A stretch of 64,000 nt of DNA, from contig OY755045.1 in the NCBI GenBank assembly GCA_963576565.1, positions 8,165,977 through 8,229,976 on the forward strand, read 5' to 3'. Origin of the DNA: Aspidapion aeneum. Lineage: Eukaryota; Arthropoda; Insecta; Coleoptera; Brentidae. The notes under the pieces were generated by a model that saw nothing but the letters and a program-made list of their open reading frames with translations, was not told where the DNA came from and made no database searches. Below are positions 55,929-64,000 of the stretch, piece by piece. The position numbers and the translations under genes were made by a program. The number at the start of each line of letters is the position of its first letter. The first letter of the stretch is position 1.

Positions 55929-56038
55929 CGGGTTGTTCTTGAGGTGGTTCTGTGGTACTAGTGACTACTGGAATTGATTGTTCAGCCTTCAGCATCTGTA
56001 ACTTGCGTCTCAAGCTTTCTTGATGTCTATCTCTAAGT
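55929..56038 (-). CDS. cactin: Cactin, third-from-last coding exon
   Basis: After acceptor TTTTTATTTTTCAG the exon supplies the last base of an arginine codon, then LRDRHQESLRRKLQMLKAEQ and SIPVVTSTTEPPQEQPG. The LRDRHQE-x-LRRKL helix is a cactin signature at the end of the middle domain; the remainder is the start of the variable acidic linker. It ends in phase 1 at donor GTAAGT. All phases agree with neighbours. Confidence 0.95.
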
Positions 56039-56335
56039 CTGAAAAATAAAAAAGAATATTCAGTCCGCAGTACAGTTGATTTCAAAAAAACGACTGCAAA
56101 AACTCGTTTTTTAACGAGAGAGAAACGCTCGGACACGTCGATTTTGTTTGCGAGAGGGACACTTCTTGAAATAAAATGATCTCTATCATAAGGGTGATTT
56201 ATTAAGGGTTAAAAATTATAGAGTTACTTACATAACGTTTTAACAAATACTCGTATTAATATGCAATTTTCACTTTTATATGTCAAGATTTTTCGCCAAG
56301 GCTGTCAAAAACCAGGCTATATGTACAGGGTGGGC

Positions 56336-57140
56336 CAAATTCGATGTTTTTTGCTGGTTTTAGGTCATTCTAGCCAAGATACACAAAAACGAGTGAACAT
56401 GTCCTGGGCTCGATTTTCGAGACGTCTTCAAATATCAAAACCGCTTCTTGATAAACCTCGTAGTTTTTTTGCTACAAGGTCTGCATTTATGGAGGTGGCC
56501 TATAACTTTTTTATTAATGAAAATTTCATTTTGGTGTAAGATACTTTTTTACAGGTTTTTTTATGGAGAATCCAACTGTCAAACTAAATTTTATCTGTCA
56601 CTGTTAGTTTTTGAGATATTACAAAAAGTTAAAATTTTCTTACGGAATGACTCATTTTTTGTTTTTGTTTCGAAAGCTACGTCAAATTTTTTGCTTAACG
56701 ATATTTCATAAATATCTTGAAAACTGCGTAACGAACTGTCATTTATGACATATCGTTAAACAGAAAATTTGAAGTAGATTTCAAAACAAAAACAAAAAAT
56801 GAGTCATTCAATAAGAAAATTTAAACTTTTTGTAATATCTCAAAAACTAAAAGTGACAAATAAAAATTAGTTTGACAGTTGGATTCTCCATAAAAAACCT
56901 GTGAAAAAGCATCGTACACCAAAATGAAATTTTCATAAATAAAAAAGTTATAGGCCAACTCCATAAATGCAGACTTTTCAAAATCCCCTTGTAGCTAAAA
57001 AACTACAAGGTTTATCAAGAAGCGGTTTTGATATTTAAAGACGTCTCGAAAATCGAGCCAAGGACATGTCCACTCGTTTTTATGTATCTCGGCTAGAAAT
57101 ACCTAAAACCAGCAAAAAACATCCAATTTGGCCCACCCTG
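56336..57140. mobile_element. 805-bp palindromic mariner-type element, CAGGGTGGGCC ends
   Basis: Left CAGGGTGGGCCAAATTCGAT, right ATCCAATTTGGCCCACCCTG, each next to TA. Arms of about 390 bp pair through GTCCTGGGCTCGATTTTCGA, TTCTTGATAAACCTCG and AGTTTTTGAGATATTACAAA. The symmetry point is near 56,735. No coding capacity. Confidence 0.92.
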
Positions 57141-57142
57141 TA

Positions 57143-57424
57143 CATGGATAAATAATTTTTTTGTAGATATCTTCGAAACTAAAGCTTTTAGTATATGTAT
57201 ATATATTTATTTATAATTTTAAACCCTTAAAAACCACCCTTAGGTTACATTTATTGTGTTTAAACCCCTTTGTCCCATTAAAGTTTAGTGAAACACTATT
57301 TTTGCTATTAATATCAGATTGGCTCGAATTTCAAATATAATAAAAGTGTGCATATTTGCGCATATTTTAAAGCTGTTTTTACCGAGAGGTCATCGGCACC
57401 CTAAAATTTTGTACAGCGTCCAAC
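57143..57424 (-). other. Cactin intron, nothing recognised
   Basis: AT-rich spacer between the palindromic element and the minisatellite. Confidence 0.5.
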
Positions 57425-57675
57425 AGGACTTGGGTCCTGTCAAGTACTGTTGAGAACTGTTGGGTACTGTCGAGTACTGTTGGGTCCTGTCGAGTACTGT
57501 CGTGTACTGTTGGGTCCTGTCGAGTATTGTTGAGAACTGTTGGGTACTGTCGAGTACTGTTGGGTCCTGTCGAGTACTGTTGAGTACTGTCGAGTACTGT
57601 TGGGTCCTGTCGAGTACTGTCGTGTACTGTTGGGTCCTGTCGTGTACTGTCGAGTACTGTTCTGTCGTGTAGTGA
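57425..57675. repeat. Minisatellite, TGTCGAGTACTGTTGGGTCC type, left block
   Basis: 10- and 20-bp units TGTCGAGTAC / TGTTGGGTCC / TGTCGTGTAC are mixed in tandem for 250 bp. Together with 58,017-58,268 it forms one array split by a MITE. Open frames across it on both strands are artefacts of the period. Confidence 0.95.
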
Positions 57676-58016
57676 CAGTGGCGCACCTAGGAAGGTGTCT
57701 TCTTGGGGGGGCCCCGACAGCTACAGAGCGCGCGACAAAACTTGCGACAAAAAAAAAAAAAAAAACAAAAAAAAACAAAAAAAAAAAAGGTCATCATGTG
57801 TGGGGGAGGCCGACCGGTACAAAGCGCGCCCAAAACTTGCGACCAAAAAACAAAAAAAAAAAAAAACAAAGGTCTTCATATCTTTTCGCAACTACGCCAC
57901 TGCTTGGCGTTGGGGGGGCCCGAAGCCTCCTGATGTCTAATTTTAAGGTGTTTTTCATGTTTTATCATCAAATATGTCGAAAATATATTAAAAATCTAAG
58001 GCTGGGTGCGCCCATG
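57676..58016. mobile_element. 341-bp hAT-type MITE splitting the minisatellite
   Basis: Starts CAGTGGCGCACCTAGG, ends CTGGGTGCGCCCATG. The internal module (GACAGCTACAGAGCGCGC, CTTGCGAC, long A runs, TCATCATGTGTG) equals the one at 38,032. The 8-bp duplication is not recognisable, perhaps because the target was repetitive and has changed. Confidence 0.85.
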
Positions 58017-58268
58017 GTGGTATCGAGTACTGTCGTGTACTGTTGGGTCCTGTCGAGTACTGTTGGGTACTGTCGTGTACTGTCGAGTACTGTTGGGTCC
58101 TGTCGAGTACTGTCGTGTACTGTCGAGTACTGTTGGGTCCTGTTGAATACTATTGGGTACTGTCGTGTACTGTCGAGTACTGTTGGGTCCTGTCGTGTAC
58201 TGTTGGGTCCTGTTGAGTACTGTTGGGTACTGTCGAGTACTGTTGGGTCCTGTCGGGTCCTGTTGTGA
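58017..58268. repeat. Minisatellite, right block
   Basis: Continues the TGTCGAGTACTGTTGGGTCC-type units for 250 bp after the MITE. Confidence 0.95.
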
Positions 58269-58835
58269 AATTTGTACAGTACTGTTGAAAGCTGATGACC
58301 CCTCGGTTTTTACCCAGAAGTTGATCTTTTTTTATGTACACTTTTTTTTCTCATATAATGTTAATAATTGTATAAAAATATTTTTTTCCATATCCCATTG
58401 ACAGTTCGGATATTATTGACCATTGGCCTAAGCCTTATTTAAAGTTGTTTAACTTTTAAAAAACAAACACTAAATTTAAGTAAATGGTGTTTTCTACAAG
58501 TGGGGATTAAGTTTATGCTGTAAAGTATTAAAATTTTAAAACAAGTTAACTACAGGGTAGGAAAAAAATAAAATAAAAAAATATATATTTTTTAAAATGA
58601 TAGGTTAGGTTTTTTTTCGTCAGTTTACATTTTAGACCGAATGATTTCGCGTCGCGCGATTTTTTATTTCTTCACTTTTTTTAATAAAGTTATAAATATG
58701 TGGGAATGTGTCCTAGATGCTAAGGAATAATTATACAAAAATCCAGCCTTCACCTATGTTTGTCCAAGTTTCAGGGTATTTTCACCTAATATGACTGGGC
58801 AATACATTGTATAGCCATCACTGTAGAAAACATAC
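58269..58835 (-). other. Cactin intron, nothing recognised
   Basis: AT-rich sequence next to the donor of the following exon (minus sense). Confidence 0.5.
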
Positions 58836-59013
58836 CTTGCCCTAGCCATATGTGCCTTCAACTGACTCAACAGTGACTCCCAGTATCCAATATCAATTCC
58901 ATCAGCTTTTCCGCTTATCTTGGACTCAATGTTGGTTTGCAAGGCTTCCAATTGAGCTGCAGTTTTGCCTTTAAACACTGACGTCACGTCTTGAGCTACA
59001 GCTTGATTTATAC
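58836..59013 (-). CDS. cactin: Cactin, fourth-from-last coding exon
   Basis: From acceptor TTTTTGTTTAG the frame reads INQAVAQDVTSVFKGKTAAQ, LEALQTNIESKISGKADGID and IGYWESLLSQLKAHMARAR, the core of the cactin middle domain (DV-x-x-VFKGK-x-x-QL and YWESLL-x-QL-x-x-MARAR are conserved from insects to vertebrates). Entry is phase 1 and exit phase 2 at donor GTATGT, fitting both neighbours. Confidence 0.96.
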
Positions 59014-59070
59014 CTAAACAAAAAAAAGACCAATTTTTTCTATATTATATCAATTATTATGCAATTAAAC

Positions 59071-60237
59071 CTTAGAGTAATAATAATATAAAGAGAAGAA
59101 GTCAACCGCGGCCCCGTGTAAATTTTCCCTATTCGTGGCGGTCATTCCTGAAAACTTAGAATTTGCAGAATCCCCGGCGATGGCAACATAGCTGCGTCAC
59201 TGGAATCATCTCGAAAAAATCACACTGGGCCGAATTTTCACAATATTTTCAGAAACATAGCAATTCTTGTTTATTTTTACGTCCAACTAAGTTCTTTTTT
59301 ACAAAAATAAAACTCAGCACACAGAAAAAAACACCAAAAATTCAATATGCCGACTCCGCCGGCCAAGACAACACTGCATTTAATACAAACACATGTTACT
59401 GTCAGTGTCGACCTTAGAGCTTAGGAATATCTGGGCTAACCGTTCACGACTTGAGGACCCACCTAATTAAACTTGTTGCCATTATATAAGTGAAAAAATA
59501 ATCTTTTGTTTGAAACTCGTAGACAATGATTGAGTAGAAATAAAACTTTGGACTTCCATTGTCTTTATCTGAGGGCACGGCAGTGCCTCGCCAAGTTCGT
59601 GCTGCCGTACCATCTTTTCTTGAAACATTTCAGCCCATATTTGACCTATCCAAAACTCTACTTCAGAAAGAGCTGCGAATCTCATACTTTGCACAGTCGT
59701 AGACCTTCATAGAGTTAACAACCCTCCAAGTTTCATGGACTTTTATAAAGTAGTAAAGTAGTTACGAAATTTCAAAAAACGTCGAAATTGCCACTCACTC
59801 ACTCCTTTACAATAGGAAAAAGGATTCCTTTTTACCTGGGGATATAGTCCAAGTAGCTCAAAACGAAACCCGGCCCTGCTAACACGAAATCCGTAATATG
59901 ATGTCATACACCTGTTGCCACGTCCTGAAAAAATTGTGCGAAAAGGGGCCGTTCATAAATTAGGTTATCAGATTGTAATAAGAAATACACAGCATAAAAC
60001 GACGCGACGCGGGCTAGTAAGCGCATGACAAATTATCGCACGGTTTGAATAGCCTAACCAACTCAAAGCACTATATATTTTGGTAAGGTAAGAAGTTGAA
60101 CCTTACTTATTATTTATCAAATTTTACAGAGGCAGAGGAGGCGGCAACAGCGGAAAAGCTACATTGTTTACCAACAAATGAATGAATGACCGCCGAAACC
60201 GGGGCTACTACTTCTCTTTATATGTTATTACTCTGAG
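59071..60237. mobile_element. 1.17-kb element with CTTAGAGTAATAA ends and 8-bp TSD
   Basis: Left CTTAGAGTAATAATAATATA, right TATATGTTATTACTCTGAG, flanked by perfect 8-bp AATTAAAC (59,063-59,070; 60,238-60,245). Arms continue with AAAGAGAAG and GGCGGTCATTC / GAATGACCGCC for about 80 bp. A Penelope end fragment lies inside. No transposase seen; hAT-like by duplication length only. Confidence 0.85.
59503..59575 (+). repeat. Penelope-like terminal repeat fragment
   Basis: TTTGTTTGAAACTCGTAGAC and CTTCCATTGTCTTTAT match the 52,580-52,650 end of the intact Penelope-like element; the rest of that element is absent. Confidence 0.75.
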
Positions 60238-60431
60238 AATTAAACTGATAAAATAGGGTCCCCTAAAAATGTAGAAAATTTAATTTGTAAAAAAGTTTTT
60301 TAAAGATAACCTAGAAAACATAATCCATAAAAATCGAAATTAATAAAAACAAAATTTGTAGAAAACTGAATTTATCTAAAAATAATTTATATAAAAAAAA
60401 AGTATAGAAATGTCAGCTATAGATGTTTTAC

Positions 60432-60567
60432 CTTCTCTCCTATTTACTCCGTATTGAAACTCATTGTCCTTTTCGATTTTTCTCAGTTTCTGGAGTTCAT
60501 CTTCCACTATGATGGTGATATCGTTCCAGTAGTCCAAATTTTTGCCTTTTTCCAACTCCATGTAAAC
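60432..60567 (-). CDS. cactin: Cactin, most 5' coding exon in the window
   Basis: After acceptor TTTTATTTAAG the frame reads VYMELEKGKNLDYWNDITII, VEDELQKLRKIEKDNEFQYG and VNRREG, the opening of the cactin middle domain (VYMELE-x-GKN). It begins in phase 0 and ends in phase 1 at donor GTAAAA. The preceding conserved segment and the RS-rich N-terminus are not found between 60.6 and 64 kb, so those exons must lie beyond the window. Confidence 0.95.
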
Positions 60568-60734
60568 CTTAAATAAAAGCAAGTTTATAATTATTAGTCC
60601 AGTCTTTATAGAATTTTAGCTTGCAAAATGTGGTGTAGTGACGATTTTGACATATGTTGTTGACATTGAAGTTCTAAAAACAAAATTGAATTTTCGCCTT
60701 TGGAGGGGAGGCACACAAAGGGTTTTTTTAAATT

Positions 60735-60940
60735 ACTTGGTTACTTTACGTTTTAGAAAAAAAAGTTTTAAACAAAACTTTAAGACAATAACATTTCCTA
60801 CAAAAACCCTTTTGTACGTTTTTTTGTCAAACGAATGGTTCTTGAGTTATGACGCTAAACATTTCGGTGCCATTTTGGATTCTGACCATTTTTTTTTGTT
60901 AGTGGCCTTTAACTTCGAAACTGCTTATTTTTGAGAAAAT
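60735..60940. repeat. Direct repeat unit, left copy (also 63,740-63,945)
   Basis: The stretch from TTACTTTACGTTTT through CATTTCGGTGCCATTTTGGA to TTTTTGAGAAAATAT recurs at 63,740-63,930 with a handful of changes. It separates successive foldback repeats. Confidence 0.92.
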
Positions 60941-63738
60941 ATATAATAACATAAAATAAAGACCAACTAAAAGCCTATAAAATGAGATATCACTGAGTCC
61001 TCTAGGTAGTACCCTTGCTAAGATACAAACCCTGAAGTTAGCAGTACACTCGTTTCCTATGTATTTCCATAGTACAGGATGTCCCAAATTGGGCACTTTT
61101 ACAGGGTTTAAGGTACTTCTAGGAGAGACAGAGAAAAACTGACCACGCATTGCGAGGCTCAAATTTCAAGAGAAGACTTATAGTGGAAACCGCATTTTGA
61201 AATATTGTCTCGTCTTTGAGCTACGGGGGCTTTTTGAAAAGTCTGCATTTTGTAGGGGGGTCTATAACTTCGTTATTATTGGAAATATTGATTTAGAGCA
61301 AATTGCAATTTTATAGACTTTGTCACGAGGAATTCACCCGCTAAATTAAATTTTAACTGTCACTTTTAGTTTTTGAGATATGACATAAAGTTGCAGTTTT
61401 TCTTATGGAATGGCCTATATTTTAATTAATTTTCGAATTCGTCATTAAATTCTTTTCAAAATGATGTGTCATATGTCATAGTTTGATTGAGCAGTTTCGG
61501 AGATAATTAAAGTTTTTTATTTTTGTCTAGTGTGCGTTGAATGACGTCATAAGCCATTGACGTGAAAGCCTTGCGGTCAAATGCTACTTCAATGCTCCAA
61601 TAGTTTTGTTGTTTTATACTATGCAAATCAAGTTGGCCTTGCGTCTTGGCGTTTTGTCATTGTTTTCAATTGTTTAAACAATTTGACATTACGCTTTGAT
61701 ATTAAATTATTTTGCACAAAAGCGTTTTAATTTTATTTTGAAATATGTATCATTTTTGTTACTTTTTATAACTAGGCTTTGAGGGCCATCAGCTGAATTA
61801 TAACTTTTCCAAACCAGCCTTACTATATTTTTGACTGTGTAAAATAATAAAAATACTGGAGTGCCTTGACCTGCCTCAGCAGGAAATCATAGCACACTAG
61901 AAATAAGTGAAAAAGCTGAATATCTCGTAAACCGCTCAATGAAACTATGACATATGATACATCATTTTGAAAAGAATTCAATGACAAATTCGAAAATTAA
62001 TTAAAATATAGGCCATTCCATAAGAAAAAATGCAACTTTATGTCATATCTCAAAAACTAAAAATGACAGTTAAAATTTAATTTAGCGGGTGAATTTCTCG
62101 TGACAAAGTCTATAAAACTGCAATTTACTCTAAATCAAAATTTCCACTAATAACGAAGTTATAGACCCCCTTCAAAAATGCAGACTTTTCAAAAAGCCCC
62201 CGTAGCTCAAAGACGAGACGATATTTCAAAATGCGGTTTTCACTATAAGTCTTCCCTTGAAATTTGAGCCCCGCAATGCGTGGTCAGTTTTTCTCTGTCT
62301 CCCCTAGAAGTACCTTAAACCCCCTAAAAGTGCCCAATTTGGGACACCCTGTATATGCAAAATAAACCGAAATTATTTAGTTTAATGTCATTTTCTCAAA
62401 AGGTAAGCATTTTACAGAAATTGTGTAATCAACTTTATTGTAAAAAATTGCATTATTTTTTAAACGATGTAAGACCTAAGTGGGCCAAGTTCACGGTTAG
62501 CACTTAATTGGCATCCATAAATTGGGGTTATTTTTTAAGATCACGAAAAAAAATATTTTTTTTTAGGTTTTATTCAGTTTTCAAAAAAAACTAAGCATTT
62601 TAGGGAAAAATTTTAAAATACCTTTTTTAGAGAAAATAAAATGTTCCTTTAAACGGCCTATTACAAAGTTATGTTAAAGTCATTATTGACAATCCAGGGG
62701 TGTCCGCATATTGAGGTTATTTTTTTCTAATTAATTTTTTTGTTTTACTTAATTTTTTTAAAAACTAAGCTTTCTGAAACAGCTTGCTTTACTCTGTTTT
62801 ATTGAAAATAAAATTATCTAAAACGATATGTATCTAGTGTGTTTTTGTTAACGGGGAACACTCAAGGAATATCCTATTTAATTTTTTTTTTCAAGTCAGT
62901 TTTCGGACGCCTCTGGTTTATTAACGGTTCTAAATATTATAACTATACACATCGTTCGAAAGAAAATTTAATTATCTATAACAATGAGTAACACGTTTTT
63001 CCTGGTAAAGCTTGGTTTTTTAACAAATTGGTAAAAAACATGATAACAATACTTTTTTTTTAAATCACTAAATATGCGTATATTCTTTGAGTGTTCCCGT
63101 TAACAAAAACCCACTAGATACATATTGTTTTAAAGATAATTTTATTTTCAACAATATAGAGTTAAACAATATTTTTAGCAAGCTTAGTTTTTAAGCAAAT
63201 TGAATAAAACAAATAAAAATGTTTTTAAAAATTAATTAAAAACAAATGACCTCAACATGCGGACTGCACTGTAGTGTCAATAATAGCTTTAACACAACTT
63301 TCTGATATGCCGTTTGAAAGAACATTTTATTTTCTCTAAAAAAGGTATTTTAACATTTTTCCCTAAAATGCTTAGTTTTTTTTTAAACTAAATAAAACCT
63401 AAAAAAACATTTTTTTTTGTGATCTTAAAAAATAACCCCAAATTATGGATGCCAGTTAAGTGATAACCGTGGACTTGGCCCACTTCGATGATACATCGTT
63501 TAAAAGATAATTTAATTTTCTATAATAACGTTGATTACACTTCTCTCTGTAAAATGTTTACCTTTTGAGAAAATGCCATAAAACATAATAATTTCGGTTT
63601 ATTTTGTATATACTATGGAAATACATAGGAAACGGGTGTACTGCTCACACTTCAGGGTTCGTATCTAAGCAATGGTACTACCTAGATTACTCAGTGATAT
63701 CTCATTTTATAGGCTTTTAGTTGGTCTTTATTTTATGT
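60941..63738. repeat. Large foldback repeat (~1.5 kb without its insertion)
   Basis: 60,941-61,074 plus 62,352-about 62,990 form one arm; about 63,000-63,738 the other. Shared inverted words: GACCAACTAAAAGCCTATAA, CCTATGTATTTCCATAGT, AAAATAAACCGAAATT, CTCAAAAGGTAA, GTGGGCCAAGT and GTTAACGGGGAACACTCAA. The left arm is interrupted by a mariner-type element. Another copy begins at the window's end. Confidence 0.88.
61075..62351. mobile_element. 1.28-kb palindromic mariner-type element, CAGGATGTCCCAAATT ends
   Basis: Left CAGGATGTCCCAAATTGGGC, right GCCCAATTTGGGACACCCTG, flanked by TA. Arms of about 450 bp pair (ACTTCTAGGAGAGACAGAGA, GACCACGCATTGCGAGGCTC, TCAAAGACGAGACGATATTT). A 300-bp asymmetric centre (61,530-61,880) has no gene. 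Inserted in the left arm of the foldback repeat. Confidence 0.92.
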
Positions 63739-63739
63739 T

Positions 63740-64000
63740 ACTTTACGTTTTCGAAAAAAAAGTTTTAAACAAAACTTTAAGACAATAACATTTCCTACAA
63801 AAACCCTTTTGTACGTTTTTTTGTCAAACGAATGGTTCTTGAGTTATGACGCTAAACATTTCGGTGCCATTTGGGATTCTGACCATTTTTTTTGTTAGTG
63901 GCCTTTAACTTTGAAACTGCTTATTTTTGAGAAAATATGTAATAACATAAAATAAAGACCAACTAAAAGCCTATAAAATGAGATATCACTGAGTCCTCTA
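63740..64000. repeat. Direct repeat and start of the next foldback copy
   Basis: Matches 60,735-61,000 with about 98 percent identity by eye, including GAGATATCACTGAGTCCTCT at the window's last bases. The repeat period is therefore about 3.0 kb with the insertion counted. Confidence 0.92.

Noticed and set aside
57425..57675. CRISPR-like spacing of short direct repeats
   Set aside because: Units are contiguous with no unique spacers, and the genome is eukaryotic.
57440..58268. Long ORFs (up to 242 codons) on both strands rich in YCWVLSSTV or QQYSTVLDRT repeats
   Set aside because: The frames follow a 10/20-bp minisatellite whose unit lacks stops; the composition is repeat-driven and the middle crosses a MITE.
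58975..58987. TGACGTCA inside cactin coding sequence
   Set aside because: It lies in conserved codons for DVTSV; there is no reason to read it as a CRE site.
60638..61162. 98- and 87-codon ORFs in the foldback region
   Set aside because: They sit in repeat DNA that recurs at 63.7 kb with changes breaking the frames; no domain.

Overview
The window is eukaryotic and almost certainly from an insect with a large, AT-rich, transposon-loaded genome. Evidence: GT-AG introns, insect-type nuclear genes (a cactin gene, a LENG1 homolog, a knirps/eagle-type nuclear receptor exon), and abundant jockey-like and RTE-like LINEs, a Penelope-like retroelement, hAT, mariner-like and P-element-like DNA transposons and long tandem repeats. 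The order cannot be fixed from the sequence; a beetle or a hemipteran would fit. No bacterial, organellar or viral gene set was recognised.

Layout. 1-29 kb is gene-poor: short-TSD MITEs, tandem arrays (4-6.4 kb, 17.0-17.8 kb), two copies of a long-TIR transposon (6.76 and 20.5 kb), LINE fragments (9.8-14.1 kb), a decayed hAT element (14.7-15.7 kb), a duplicated promoter-like block followed by a frame-broken THAP exon (18.4-19.5 kb), and palindromic elements. At 29,387-29,464 (minus) lies one exon of a knirps-family nuclear receptor: first zinc finger, acceptor immediately before the ATG and donor after CEGCK. 29.6-40 kb is again repeats: nested hAT elements, an array built on a perfect 40-bp palindrome, a ~170-bp satellite with dimeric higher-order structure, and a LINE RNase H remnant.

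40.2-44.3 kb holds a four-exon LENG1 homolog on the plus strand (exon 1 is out of phase by one base at a homopolymer). It converges on a minus-strand cactin gene whose last five coding exons lie at 48,393-60,567; its 5' exons must be beyond 64 kb. Between the two stop codons, the 3' half of the cactin terminal exon is repeated six times (45.5-48.4 kb), four copies being identical 480-bp units. The cactin introns carry a P-element-like transposon, an RTE-like LINE starting about 20 bp from a splice acceptor, an apparently intact Penelope-like element, palindromic mariner-type elements, a minisatellite split by a MITE, and a 1.17-kb element with a perfect 8-bp TSD. The window ends inside tandemly arranged foldback repeats (60.7-64 kb).

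The two clear genes both encode nuclear proteins tied to pre-mRNA splicing (established for cactin; for LENG1 from family knowledge, less certain). Everything else is mobile or repetitive DNA whose insertion order can often be read from target-site duplications.
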